Part shown: positions 10,258-21,620 of the stretch, in pieces | How positions within the stretch are numbered: position 1 is the first letter of the stretch | How the letters are laid out: each line of letters starts with the position of its first letter | Assembly: GCA_036250195.1 (NCBI GenBank) | Contig: JAVHZZ010000003.1 | Span: forward strand, 339,269,375 to 339,333,374 | Reading direction: 5' to 3' | DNA from: Mixophyes australis | Lineage: Eukaryota > Chordata > Amphibia > Anura > Limnodynastidae | DNA: 64,000 nucleotides | Translations under genes and position numbers: made by a program | Notes under the pieces: model-generated | Database searches by the model: none | What the model was told of the DNA's origin: nothing | What the model saw: only the letters and a program-made list of their open reading frames with translations

Positions 10258-12035
10258 GACCGGGGCTATACTGCATGATACCCATATGAAGATGGACGCC
10301 ATCCAGGTATGTCTTTGCCATCTCTATTTTCACAGATAGAGGGACAGATAGATACCCTTGTGTGCAGCATCTGTGGATAAGATAAAGGGAAAATGTAAGT
10401 GTTGCAATATTTTTTTCAGTAATTTAGCATGCCCTAAATACAGAGTATAGCTTGGGTAGAATATGAGGAAACCTCTGTGGGTTACACTTCTTGGCTGTTT
10501 CATGGCTACAAAACATGATTTTCAATTAAGATAAGAGGTTACATGTATTTACTGTCATTGGGACTAGTCATCGATGGGCCAGCCATCTCCTCTGGCCACT
10601 CATCCTGCCACCCACTTCTTCTTGGCTTCTCCTCCTGGGCCTAAAGGCCCTCGTCCTTCCCATTCTCCTGGGCCTTTGGAATGGCCTGCTCTGGACATTG
10701 CTGCTCTGTGAAACAGAGCAGGAGTAGGGATAGGGTTAGGATAAGGAGAAGGAAAAAATATGTTGATTGTCTTGTAGTTTGTTTTAAATAATACATTATT
10801 TAACTAAAAGTCAACATATTTGTGTTGCAAAGATAGCAAAGCTTCAGAAAAATATACAAAAGGTATTTGTTAGCCCACCTACAATGGACATGTGCATTCC
10901 CATTTTGCCCAGCTTGTACATTAACAACATGATTTTTGTTGTAAAGGGGATAGTAAGGAGGAATTAAAAAATCAGCCTTTCATTTTGCTCTTTGTTCAAG
11001 GCTCAGGAACTCCCCTGCATAGCTAACTGAACTTTGCTACTATGCTGGCTGTTTCTAAAGTTTGTTTCTGTCTGTTGTGCCTCTCCTCTGTGTTCCCTTG
11101 CTATTGTTAATACTCACATTCTTGCTTATGATCTTTAAGTCATTCCTGGCATATCCCTTGGAATATCTCACAATACAGCCTAGCATTTATTCTGGCACCA
11201 AGCTGTGGCTGAGTTCCTAGAGCACTCCCAGGCTCTGTCTGTTACAGCTCTGTTTAAGTTCTTGACCATCATGTTGTGTGTTGTCCTGCTCCTGTGTGTC
11301 CAGTTCAGTATTCTCCGCTCTGCTTTCTATCTTGTGCCCTTGTCCAGTTTGTTCTGCTATTTTATTTTCTTCCTTGTCCCTTGTCTTTGTTTCTTGTTTA
11401 CTTGCTCCTCTGATTTCCCCCTACACTATCGTTACTGGTCTTTTTCTGTAAGTTCAGACGACTCTGGAGGTAATTTACAAAGAGAAAAATTGTTTTCTGC
11501 AATTGTTCCACCTTGATTTGTACAAGTTCACTTAGATTTCCACCTGGGTAGAGTAGTGTTGCAGAGCTCCAGGGATTCAGAAGCACTGGAGATAAAAAAA
11601 ATATGATTTATCTATTCCGATATTTGGAGTTTTTTTGATTGCTTGAGCTGTCTCTCAAGTACAGTATATATAGGCAGGATATGGCTTTTATTTGTGACTC
11701 TAATGCTCACCAAAAATATATTTTTTTCTCCATGGCTCTGTTGCAGTTATAGTATTGAGCCAAAATTTAAATCTGAGATGTTACCCTAGACAAAAATAGG
11801 ACGTGACTCCCACAAACATGATACTGAACAATATTATAAAATGGATTGGGTACCATTTATCCATGCTAAAAACAACGACAAGATGTATATCTACAAACTA
11901 ATTCCGATGACATGGATGCCGATAAGAAGTAAAGGCAGACTTATCGTTGATGTTTCCAATATTTCACTTAATTTCTGTAATATAATATTAATCTTATTTA
12001 AGGAGAAAGACAAAAATTCCAGAGTGGAACCAGTC
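10258..12035. other. No gene recognised; possible old retroelement sequence around 11000-11520
   Basis: A GC-richer island at 10570-10730 has repeated CTCCTGGGCCT words. The + strand at 11000-11520 is CT-rich with many CTGT words, like the solo LTRs elsewhere here, but ends and target duplications are not visible. The 103-codon frame at 11205-11516 encodes a hydrophobic stretch without a recognisable family and is probably fortuitous. Confidence 0.4.
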
Positions 12036-12243
12036 GCTATACCCAGGGCCGCCGAGAGGGGGGGGAGCGGGTACTAATTACCTGGGCCCGGGCATGCCAG
12101 GGGGCCCGGCCCGGGCCCTCGCGCCAACGTTTTATTTTTATTTTTTCAAAACTATTTTTGAAAAAATAGTCGTTGGTGGGGGGAGCAGGGTAGTAAAAAA
12201 ATAAATATTCATACTCACGTGATTGCGGCGCCGGCGTCCCTCC

Positions 12244-12356
12244 TCTCTGCTGCTCTGTGCTCCATTCAGACTGTCTGAATGCCGGGTGTGACGTCATCAT
12301 GTCACGCCCAGCATTCAGTCAGTCTGGAGCAATGGAGCACAGAGCTGCAGAGAAGA
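12244..12356. repeat. Long internal hairpin of the hAT element
   Basis: The outer arms pair TCTCTGCTGCTCTGTGCTCC with GGAGCACAGAGCTGCAGAGA (one mismatch). The inner arms pair CTGAATGCCGGGTGTGAC (12275-12292) with GTCACGCCCAGCATTCAG (12301-12318, two mismatches). A closely related hairpin lies at 56195-56238. Confidence 0.8.
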
Positions 12357-12404
12357 CCAAGAGAGAAGAAAAGGAAAAGGTAAGTAAAGGGAGGAAAACG
12401 GGGA

Positions 12405-12715
12405 GGGGGGGGGGCTGTCATAGAGGGGTTAAAAAATGAGCGGGCGGCCTGTCACAGAAGGGTTAAAAAACAAGGGGGAGGGGCTGTCATAGAGGGGTTA
12501 AAAAACGAGGGGGGGGTCTGTCATAGAGGGGTTAAAAAAGCAAGGAGAGGGGCCTGTCATAGAGGGGTTAAAAAAACTAGGGGGGGGGGGCTGTCATAGA
12601 GGGGTTAAAAAACGAGGGGGGCCGTCATAGAGGGGTTAAAAAACGAGGGGGGGGGCTGGCACAGAGGGGTTAAAAAAACGAGGAGGGGGTCTGTCATAGA
12701 GGGGTTAAAAAAGAG
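12405..12715 (+). repeat. Minisatellite, about 31-bp unit, roughly ten copies
   Basis: Units read as a G-run, then CTGTCATAGAGGGGTTAAAA and ACGAGG, with variable G-run length. The array lies wholly inside the hAT element 12044-12894. The strand asymmetry (G-runs on the + strand) is marked. Confidence 0.85.
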
Positions 12716-12902
12716 CCTATTGATTTTGATGTGTTAGCCACGCCCCAATGGTGCATTTGCCACGCCCCCAAATGCATGATCACACATCCGAAAAATTTTG
12801 CGCTGCCTAAATGTTTTTTTTTACCATACTCGACTATAAGGGGGGCCCCATTATTTTGTTGTATCGGGGCCCTGAATTCCTCTTGGCAGCCCTGGCTATA
12901 CC

Positions 12903-14032
12903 ATCTTTCTTGATGCTTCTGATGCTTGTTGGATGAAGCATGGACAGCTGGGGTCTTTTCTGAACAAATGGTGGATCTGCCCCAAACTCCAATCATTCTA
13001 GAAATAATACTAACTCCAATCATTCTAGCTTCAGGCATCCTCAGTTTTCAGGTCCCACATGATCCCAAGCATGTTCTGCTCCCCCTATCTATCCCAGACT
13101 TTCCCAAACAGTCCCTTAAGCTACTTCTTCACATCATATGACATCACATCACATGTCAAGTAGCAGCCTAATGGAAAAAACCCATCCTCTTATCATCATC
13201 TCACTCTGCAAGCAATTATAATACACCTATCAAATGGAACACATGACAAGTGTTTTGAGGAACTCCTTAAAACACTCGCTTATAAAGGCAAACTTGCCTT
13301 TACAAGCCATTGCCGCTTTAAATTTCCCCTGCAAAGTCGTCGATTTCCGGCGACTTGCAGAAATCGGAGCTTCATGCATTTACCCCACAGTGTTATACCT
13401 ATTGACACTCTCTGTTTAAAAAATTCAACTTGACCAAATCCTTCCCAGAGCAATTTCTTACCTTTACAAAACCTTGTGTGCCCCAGATCTTATAGAGTGC
13501 TTCTAGAAGATCCACCTATTTAGACCGATGTTACAACAAATGCTTTTATACTCCTTCCCCTCCTATAGCCTCCCTACTGTCCCCGTGGAAGACCTCCTGA
13601 CACTTCCCCAGAGTTATTATAAATTTATACTTAAGAACATTTTAATGAAGAAAGAGACAGAAATCGGGTATTACAAAATATACATGTACGCAATAGCTAT
13701 AGCAAGGGCTTCTGTTTGATACCACAAATGTGTTTCTCCATATGGATGATTGCCTAACTTTCAATATTGGAGCCAAATTTGAAAATAATGAGTGTTATAT
13801 TGTGTTCTTTGATATATATCCCCTTTCTTTATTTCTGTACCCTTGAATCTCAAACAATAAATAAAAACATGTTGACTACTTTAGGTTGTGCTTTTACCAA
13901 ACCACACAAATACCGCAGTTTACAACCATACCACACACTGGCCAAAGAAAAATAATTGTAACACCAACAAAATCAAATAACTGTATGTGTGTAACAGTGT
14001 GAAACAAATTATGTAAATATGTATATACCATT
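12903..14032. other. No gene recognised
   Basis: An AATCATTCTAG word is duplicated about 38 bp apart near 12992-13028. A stretch at 13240-13390 with CGACTTGCAGAAATCGG has the look of an old interspersed repeat but its ends are not definable. The rest is AT-rich without protein motifs. Confidence 0.4.
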
Positions 14033-14035
14033 GTC

Positions 14036-14328
14036 AGGGGCAAACGCAGGATTTGTAAAGAAGGGTTTCCACACCACGCCGCCAGTGGGCGTGACAAACA
14101 TGCATAGGGGTGTGGCTATAATTTTAGACAGTGCTTGGCTGCTCTCCAACTCTTCCTATCCCTATAATATACATGGGCAATGCTGCATGCACTACTGTTA
14201 GGTACACGCAGCTCTCCCTTTTCAAGCAGAGCCGTGTGAAGCAGGGGCAGGGTCCAGCCACCCCAATTATACAGTGCCCCAGGCTTGGAGGGGAGTTTCC
14301 AGGCACTAGGAACCCCCCCTTGGTTTGC
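14036..14328 (+). mobile_element. hAT-like MITE, family B copy 1
   Basis: The sequence begins CAGGGGCAAACGCAGGATTT and ends near CCTTGGTTTGCCTATG. The ends are imperfect inverted repeats (CAGGGGCAAAC against CATAGGCAAAC). Its interior is nearly identical in word order to 25739-26002, including TGGGCGTGAC, GTGGCTATAATTTTAGACAG and CAGGCTTGGAGGGG. No target duplication is readable. Open frames on both strands here are not coding. Confidence 0.6.
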
Positions 14329-14334
14329 CTATGA

Positions 14335-15923
14335 TCGTGATCTGAGTGAAGGAGATAGGTTTTGTGTACTCCTAGACTGAATTCAGAAAATATGCTGATT
14401 TCTGCTTGCGCCCCATCGAGGTGCGGGCAACGTTAATGAAGCGCGGCCGTGATGTTCTGAGGAACATTTTGCCCAACTGAATCTCCCTCTAATATTTTCT
14501 TTTGCTTTACTGTTGCTTCAAGATATTAACAAACCATTTGGATCCATTTTCCGTACAGCATTGTCTCAACAATTCTATAAAACCACTGTGGTTCAATGCA
14601 AGTTTTGCATAGATCAAACTCAATACAATGCTACAATTCCATGTAGTACTTTTCTTTAATATGGATTAAGAAGTAATATATGGATATTTCATATAAAATG
14701 GTAAAATTCAAACAATAGTGGCAAAATAGCAAAACAATTAGCAGTATAAAACTCATTGGTTTCACTGATCCGTAACAGTAGTCTAACATACATTTCTTCC
14801 ATGTCCTACAGATGGGGGTTTACATCTTGGGGTTTACATCTTCACTGTCCAGCTTCAATTCTTATAAGTTCCTGAAACTTTTATATAAAGGTTTGATAGC
14901 TGTATATTTTTGTTCATTTAAAGCAATTTGAATTTATAATTTTGTTTTCATTTAATCCTAACTTAAGGGAGGATTTGGGAAGCTGACTGCTGAGAATTTT
15001 ATATATCTACTGGCACATTCGAGCCCTCACTGCCATGCAGAGGAGAATTTGAATAAATTAAACTATGAATAACAATACATATTGAACGATGCAGTATTAA
15101 GATACTATACGTTACCCGCTCCTGGTGTAGAGATACTTATCTTCCAGCAGGGATGCTGCATAACTTATTTTGCACGCCAATTTGTAACAGTGTGAACTTT
15201 AATGACCCAAAGAAACTGTCTACAACAGATTTGCTCCTGCAGAGAGGAATACACAAAAGAACAATGTTTTCTCTCTGTTTCAATACAACGTGCTAGAAAG
15301 ACTCAAAAACTTTTAGACAGATATAGAGGAAACAGTAAAAGGTAAATTAGATATGCATTTAAACATATGAAAGTATTTTTTGCTCAAATTAAATTGTTTA
15401 CCAAAGGGCTATAACTTTCAAAAAGTGTCAATCGCCATCTCAGCCTAATTGTAATCATTATTAGTGCCACTGTGGGTGGTAAATGTTACCTTCTTGACTG
15501 GTCCACAGATGCCAGTTACCGTTCCTTGGCATTTGAGCAGCCTTATGGTAACACAATGAGAGGAATCTCCAGAAGGGTACCACAGTTTCAGAACTGCCTT
15601 ATTCAATACATTGTTAAGTCTCATTCTTCAACACCCCTAGGCACGGTGTTGGGTTACGTTTTTCTAACTGGCTGGCCAGCATGGAGTCTGGGAGTGCTCA
15701 CTACCTGGCTGTCCTATCTGATGGGCAAATCTATTCACTTAACAGGTGTCCAAGCAGCAGTCTACATGGAATAAGCTCGTTACACCCTTTGCACTGATAG
15801 GAGACCTGGCCAATACTCTCTCCTCCATTTATTTTCACTTTTTGTGATCAGAGACCCTCCAATATTTCATTATAATTGGAGTCAGAGTCAATTAAGTTGT
15901 ACAAGTGCTCATTTAATCTCCTT
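14335..15923. other. No gene recognised
   Basis: The stretch is AT-rich. A 100-codon open frame at 15472-15774 shows no domain, signal peptide or family motif I can name. It may be a remnant of a retroelement or chance. No splice-site context or neighbouring exon supports a host gene. Confidence 0.4.
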
Positions 15924-16241
15924 GGGCCTGATTCGTTAAGGATCTTAACTTAAGAAACTTCTTATTTAAGTCTCCTGGACAAAACCCTGTTTCAATGCAA
16001 GGGGTGCAAATTAGTATTCTGTTTTACTGACTGTTTTTTTTCATATAGCACACAAATATAAACTTTAAATTTCAGTGTACAAATAAGCTATCAAGTATTT
16101 GTGTGCTACATGAAAAAACAGTCAGTATTTAACTTATGTGCAAAACAGAATACTAGTTTTCACCCCTTGCATTGTAACATGGTTTTGTCCAGGAGACTTA
16201 AATAAAAAGTTTCTTAAGTTAAGATCCCTAATGAATCAGGC
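15924..16241. mobile_element. MITE, family A copy 3, long palindromic form
   Basis: The ends are GGGCCTGATTCGTTAAGGAT and, in reverse, GCCTGATTCATTAGGGAT. Unlike the other copies, the arms continue inward for well over 100 bp: TCTTAACTTAAGAAACTT, CTCCTGGACAAAACC, GCAAGGGGTG and ACTGACTGTTTTTT all have complementary partners in the right half (16090-16241). The whole unit could fold back on itself. Confidence 0.8.
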
Positions 16242-16244
16242 AGC

Positions 16245-17480
16245 ACCTGTTTGCTTTGACTTTTCCAAGTAGTATTCATAATCCTATAACACCTAGCAGT
16301 CTTTCCCATTGACTTCTTCTCTTTATCATTGGCAAAGTCTAGCATGTAGAGCAGACATAACAAAATACATTTCATTGCACGTTTTTATTTTAACAAAGCA
16401 ATCTGCATTATAGATGAAGTGGTCATTGAAAAATCTCATATTCTGCATGCTTGCCCTGCACAACCCGGAGTCCTTCTCAGGGTACTCATTCTGGAAGATG
16501 GCCATGGAGGGGGGACAGCTAAAAAAGGAAATAAGAAAAAAAGCAACATTCTTTCCTCCCTGTTTGCCTTAATATATAGACTCCTATTTGTTTATCCCCA
16601 TTTTCCTCTTGTAAAATATTTTTATTGTTTCAATCTATGGGCTAAATTAATTTATACATGTGCTGGCTGCAAGTGTACCTTAGTAAATTAAGCTGTAAAT
16701 TAATATCATACACTATTGTACAGTACATTTATTGGATTTTACCTATAAGTTGTAATAAACGAAATGAACAGTAGGTTGTGCTCTTGATCTTTATATCTAC
16801 AGTCATTACTGTCTAGTGGCTGTATAGGTAATCGGGTGTTGCCTTCAGTGCCTTGTGTGCTTATCTCCAGTCATAAATGTTTTTATTACAGGGTCAAAAA
16901 AGTAAAAAAGTAAAAATACAATGCAGAAGAACAATAAAGAAATGGAGAGTACAAGGACAAAGGTGGCACGGCAGAAGTGTGCTTTAATAGTTGCGAAGGA
17001 AGGAATAATTCATACAAAAACTTGATAGAGTGCCGTATATCTGGCAACTGGTTTCAAGGACCACGCTGAATAAATGAACCTTGGGTTCTTGCTGTGTAAT
17101 CCTTATTCGTTTTAATATGATTAAGGGCTTGTGAAGCTAAGCTAAGTATACTAGGTAAATGTTCCTGTGGTGCAGTGGTTTCAAGTTACTAGCATACCAT
17201 TAAGGATGTTGTTGAATCACTGGTATAATGTGTTCCACAGTATGATCACTAATGTTATCCTACTATACTTTTATCTATTGTGTTATAGAAAGTATTCACT
17301 GCCTACATTTTTTTTTACGTCATGGAATTAAAATGGAAAGTGTTCTTATCGCTGATAAACAGGAAATATTAAAATATCAATAATATAAAATGAAACCTAT
17401 AAATCTTAAAAAACAAACAAAAAACCCCACACAATTGTAAACCCCATAGCCCCTGTGTACCTGTGGCATTTGATGTTATC
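16245..17480. other. No gene recognised
   Basis: The stretch is AT-rich with short open frames only. The 90-codon frame at 16419-16691 carries no recognisable domain, and no repeat boundary could be defined. Confidence 0.4.
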
Positions 17481-17980
17481 AGGCTGCTGATATCTCTTTG
17501 AAACTCCTGTTTGGATCCTGACTCCACCCTGGCATTTGACTCCTGCTCTGTCCCTATATTTTATGTTTATAGCTCCTCTTGTGGCCTAGAACCTGGCTTT
17601 GTTTGGCCTTGCTCCTGTTTACTCCCTGGTATTATTGTGGATCTTCCAGCTTCTCAGCTTCTGACCCCTGGCATGTCTGACTCTCCTTTGCCTGATTCTC
17701 TCATGGATCATCTGGTGCCCCCTGTCATCTGCTAAACCTGGTAACCTGAATCTGCACTTCACTGACTATTTGTGCCTGCGCTTCATCTGTATACCTGAAC
17801 ACCAGTCTTTCATGCTGCAGTTTCAAACTATACCTGATATCTATTGGTTCTATGGACTATCTATACTGTTAACCATTGACTGCACTTATTTATTACCTGT
17901 GTGACCGGTGTTTTAAATAAAGACACTCTGTTTTCACTATTATAACTCTCCGTAGTATTCATACTGAGAATCCCTAACAG
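17481..17980 (+). mobile_element. LTR-like retroelement fragment
   Basis: A CT-rich + strand with repeated CCTG/TGACT words is followed by TTTTAAATAAAGACACTC, which has a polyadenylation signal at about 17917, and by an end reading CCCTAACA. This resembles the 3' part of the LTRs seen elsewhere in the window. I could not find a left boundary or target duplication, so the assignment is tentative. The 74-codon frame inside is not a known protein. Confidence 0.35.
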
Positions 17981-18661
17981 TCAGAGACAGATTTCTGAGC
18001 TGACACTGTGGGGCAGATTTAATTAGCTGCATTTTTACTTTTTATACGGTAAAAAGTTATGATGACTTTTGCTCGTACCTCTATGGGGCGCAAGCAAAAG
18101 TGAGTGAATATTTCACTTAAAATTATGGCGATATGAGGGAAACTGTAAGTACACAAAGGAGAAATGAGAGGGAGGTGGAGGGACACAGAGAAAAGTTAAT
18201 TGGACACAGGAGAGGTGGGGGGGACAGGATGGATAGCCTTGCATAATTTAATATGCTTTTTATTATACTATATAGTGTTAAAATGCATATAAATTAATTT
18301 AAGTATGTCAAAACCTCTAAAACTTCGGGGTTCCAAGTCAGTGAAAGTTCGATACCAGCACTTCTAAATTTCCTCTTTGACCACTGAAGCTAGGTACGTA
18401 AAATCACGGCCCTAGAGCAACAGAAAATCTTTTAGAGGGCATATAGTTTTTGCACACATAAAAATGCATATTTTTTTAAAATTATTTTTAGTGTATTTTT
18501 TTGTGATGCTCAAGCCTCTTATTACTGATTATATATCTGTTGACACTAAAGAAGTAGAGATAACTTAGACTAAAGCTGTCCAATCCAATTCAATAAATCT
18601 TAATGACTATCTAACCTGTAGAATCTGGCTGGTTGGATTGACTTTCCCTGAGCTGGGAATG
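17981..18661. other. No gene recognised; small decayed MITE trace near 18330-18400
   Basis: The words CACTTCTAAATTT and TTTGACCACTG at 18359-18387 match the right half of the small hAT-type MITE at 45676-45823. The rest is unremarkable AT-rich sequence. Confidence 0.4.
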
Positions 18662-18904
18662 GCAGTTGCCAGTGCCGTAACTAAACATTTTAGTGCCCTG
18701 GACAAAACAGAGCACTGGCGCCCCCCCATGCCTTCCGGCACACTTGTGGGAACACACAAATAGAGGGGAAATTCCTACCTATTGCTGCTGCTGGTGTCTT
18801 AAATGCAGTATCTTCTTGGCCGGATCCTGGAATGCTGGGTTCCCTGTTTGGAAAAGAGATAGTTGCTATGCACCTCCTGGAAAGTCTAGTATTCACTAAA
18901 CACT

Positions 18905-19320
18905 ACGCCACCCAACCAGTCCAACATTAAATCATTAGCTTTTTTTGTTAAATAAACATGCCTCTTTGTATCCAATCAGCCCCAGAATTTAATAGCATTC
19001 GCAGTTAATGAATATTGCTTATTTCCCCCTCATATAGCCCCAACATTAAATTAAATAGCACCTGCATTTAATAACTATGTCTCCTTCCCCCTAATCAGCG
19101 CCACATTAGTGTTTATGTTTAATAAATAAGCCTCCTTACCCCAAACCAGCCCCATTAAATTAAAAGCATTCACATTTAATAAACCGACCAATTTCTCTCA
19201 CCAGCCTCAACATTAATAGCATTCCCATTTAATACAAAGGCCTATTTCCTCCACTAGCCCCACAATCAAATTCATGGCATACAAATTTCCACCACATTTA
19301 ATAGAGATTGTTTGATAAAT
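18905..19320 (+). repeat. AT-rich subrepeats, about 60-70 bp unit, inside the hAT element
   Basis: Units contain CCAACATTAAATT, AATAGCATTCGCATTTAAT, AATAAGCCTCCTT and AATCAGCCCC words, repeated about six times. Reverse-complement versions of the same words occur at 54450-54830 inside another hAT-type element, which links the two families. Confidence 0.7.
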
Positions 19321-19444
19321 TATTATTATTATTTTTATTTATTATTACTATAATAATTATTATAATTATTATAAATTATTATTGATAAACACATCACTGC
19401 ATTTTTGAATATAGTACTTATTTATTATTTATAATTAATTACTT

Positions 19445-20150
19445 ACTATTGCCCCCTCTTTTCTCTCCTGTTCTTTATAGCCCCCTTTCTGCCCTCCTAT
19501 TTTTTTTTACAGCCACCTCTCTCATCCCCCATTTTTTACAGCCCTTTCTCTCCTACCATTGTTTTTTACAGCCTCCTCCCCCTCGTTCTTTTCACACTCC
19601 TCCCCTCTTGTCTTTTTTAAAGATCCCTTTTCCCTCCCTGTTCTTTACATCTTTACAGCCCCCTCCCCCTGTTCTTTACAACCTCCCTCCTATTTTTTAC
19701 AGCCCCCTCTCTCCCTACCATCGTTTTCTACAGTCTCCTCTGCCCCCCTATTCTTTACAGCCCCCTCTCTCCCCTCCTGTTTTTTTTTACAGCTCCCCTC
19801 TTTCCCCCATATTTACAGCCCCCTCCCACCCCTTCTGCTTTTTTACATCCCCCTCTTCCTCCCTGATCTTTACAGCCCCCTCTCTTCCCTGTTCTTTGCA
19901 GCTGCCTCTCCCCATTGTTCTTTACACCCCCCTCACTCCCCTCCTGTTTTATTCTTAGTCCCCTCTTTCCCCCCTGTTTTATGCAGCCCCCTCTCTCCCC
20001 TCCTTTTTATTTTTACAGCCCCCTCTTCCCCCCCTGTTCTTTACAGCGCCCTCTCTCCTCTTGTTTTTTTTACAGCCTCCTCTCCCCTTTCGTTTTTTAC
20101 CTGCCCCCCTCTCCCCATCCACAATTTTTACAGCCCCCTTCCAGCAATAT
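19445..20150 (+). repeat. CT-rich minisatellite, about 30-35 bp unit, roughly twenty copies
   Basis: Units read approximately as TTTACAGCCCCCTCTCTCCC followed by CTCCTGTTCT. Unit length varies with runs of C and T. The array is confined to the hAT-type element 18670-20516 and is strongly strand-asymmetric (pyrimidines on the + strand). Confidence 0.85.
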
Positions 20151-20524
20151 ACTTACATTAGCGCTCCTCAGCTTCTCTTGTTTCTGCATCCTGCTTCTTC
20201 TTGTTCTCTTTTCTCTTTGCTCTGTCTGCTTTTTGCTCTTTTGTCTTCTTTTTCAGTCTGTCTGTCTTCTTACTGCTTCTTTTCTCTGTGCAGGCTTCTT
20301 TATGCAGCATCCTGATGTCACATGTGCACATCAGGTACACTGCAGGGAGCCGGCTGGCGTTCTCATTTTGCCAGCTCCCTGTTACTCAAAAATGACAGTC
20401 CTGCGGTAAGTGCTCTGGGACCATCTGGGGGCTGCATATAGCGGGTGGGTGTTGCGCCCCCTCGGCCTTGCGCCCTGCCAGGTCGCACCACTTGCACAGC
20501 CCTACTTACGGCTCTGGCAGTTGC

Positions 20525-21620
20525 TGCCTCCAGTTGTGTAGCAGTTGCTGCCTTCAGGTAATGGCTGGGATGCTAGGAGATCTGATTCACTACATGACAG
20601 AGGTAGAAAATATAGAGAGGGGTCATTGTCCAGATGGGATTAATCTCTTTAGAGCTATTAGGTTTCAGCTGGTTGTTCCCTTCATCTTGCCTTCTATCAA
20701 GTTTGAGTTGCAGTGCAGATTGTCTCCTTCTGAAGAACTGTTTCCTGCATCCTTGCTTTCTATCAAGTTCGAGCTTCAGTGCAGGTGTGGCTTCTCTGAT
20801 TGGTGAGCTGCACTATTTAAAGACACCTCTTGCCTTCATACCTGGTCAGTGATAGCGTTTGATAGAATTGAATATCGTTGGATATGCACGCTTATTGACT
20901 TCTGTATCTTGTCCAGTTTTTCCTGTCCAAGTTTGTCCTGACCTTGCATCGGTGCCTGGTTCTTCATTATTTGTATTCTGATCTCTGGATTGCATTATAC
21001 AAATCTGCTAGGTTCTGTCTGTGTTCATATTGGACTCCTGATATCAGGTTGCATTATCCAAGTCTGTTTGTTTGTCTGTCTACTGTCTACTGGTCTACAT
21101 CTACAAGCTATTCACATACAGTTCTACTCAGAATTCCCAGGCACAGACTGTGGAAACTATCCTTTGCTCTCTAGAGGGGCTTTGCATTTATTACTGTACT
21201 CTGCATCATCTGCTCCAGAAAATCTTCAAGAGATATTGTTTATTTTAGTATTACACAAAGAGAGGCTTTGCATTGATTATTGGACTCTGTGTTAATTTGC
21301 ATCAGTTTTGCTTCAAGAGACATTGTGCATTATCTTGTCTTGTCTAAAGACTGTATAATCTGCTTCAGTATAACTTCAAGAGATACTGTCTAATATCTTG
21401 CCTTGTCTACACTGAATATCTGCTCCAATAGCCCTTCAAGAGATATTAATTATTTCAATAATGTAAGAAAAGACTGTTTAACTCCTGCATTTCATTGTGG
21501 TATTTATTCATTACTGCAATACTTCACTGTTTATGCTTTTCTTGTCTTCCTTTGACTTATTCAATAAACTGTATATTATTTGTCATTACAATTATTCATG
21601 TGCATACATAACAAGACCTA
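20525..21620 (+). mobile_element. LTR-like sequence with TATA-type and poly(A) signals
   Basis: A CCAAT-like GATTGGT and a TATA-like CTATTTAAAG (about 20797-20822) precede a CT-rich leader. AATAAA follows at about 21563, in the order expected for LTR U3-R-U5. A 20-bp CTTTCTATCAAGTTCGAG-type word is duplicated about 75 bp apart (20690 and 20758). The hAT insertion at 18670-20516 removed continuity on the left: joining the empty site puts the sequence before 18662 next to 20517, so the LTR may start there. No terminal duplication found. Open frames in this part show no known protein. Confidence 0.4.

Larger units (their letters stand above)
12044..12894. mobile_element. Non-autonomous hAT-type element, 851 bp, 8-bp target duplication GCTATACC
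   Basis: The ends are CAGGGCCGCCGAGAGG and, in reverse complement, CAGGGCTGCCAAGAGG (14 of 16 matching). GCTATACC flanks the element on both sides (12036-12043 and 12895-12902). An 8-bp duplication with CAGGG termini is the hallmark of hAT transposons. The interior holds a GC-rich hairpin region (12244-12356) and a minisatellite (12405-12715). No transposase is present, so movement would have depended on an autonomous relative. Open frames inside are by-products. Confidence 0.9.
18670..20516. mobile_element. Non-autonomous hAT-type element, 1,847 bp, 8-bp target duplication GCAGTTGC
   Basis: The ends read CAGTGCCGTAACTA and, in reverse complement, CAGAGCCGTAAGTA (12 of 14). GCAGTTGC lies directly outside both ends (18662-18669 and 20517-20524), an exact 8-bp duplication. 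The interior has an AT-rich subrepeat region (18905-19320) and a long CT-rich minisatellite (19445-20150). There is no transposase. Several long open frames on the + strand (up to 200 codons) are translations of the minisatellite, rich in Ser, Pro, Phe and Leu, and should not be annotated as proteins. Confidence 0.9.

Noticed and set aside
12694..13141. Frames of 60-114 codons on both strands
   Set aside because: They straddle the right end of the hAT-type element and its flank, so no single ancestral gene could be read through them.
15472..15774. 100-codon + strand frame
   Set aside because: No recognisable motif, and nothing around it suggests an exon; kept only as a note in the gap entry.
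19449..20409. Overlapping + strand frames of 164-200 codons rich in Pro, Ser, Phe and Leu
   Set aside because: They translate a CT-rich minisatellite in several frames at once, inside a hAT-type element. No domain, no codon preference and no exon context.
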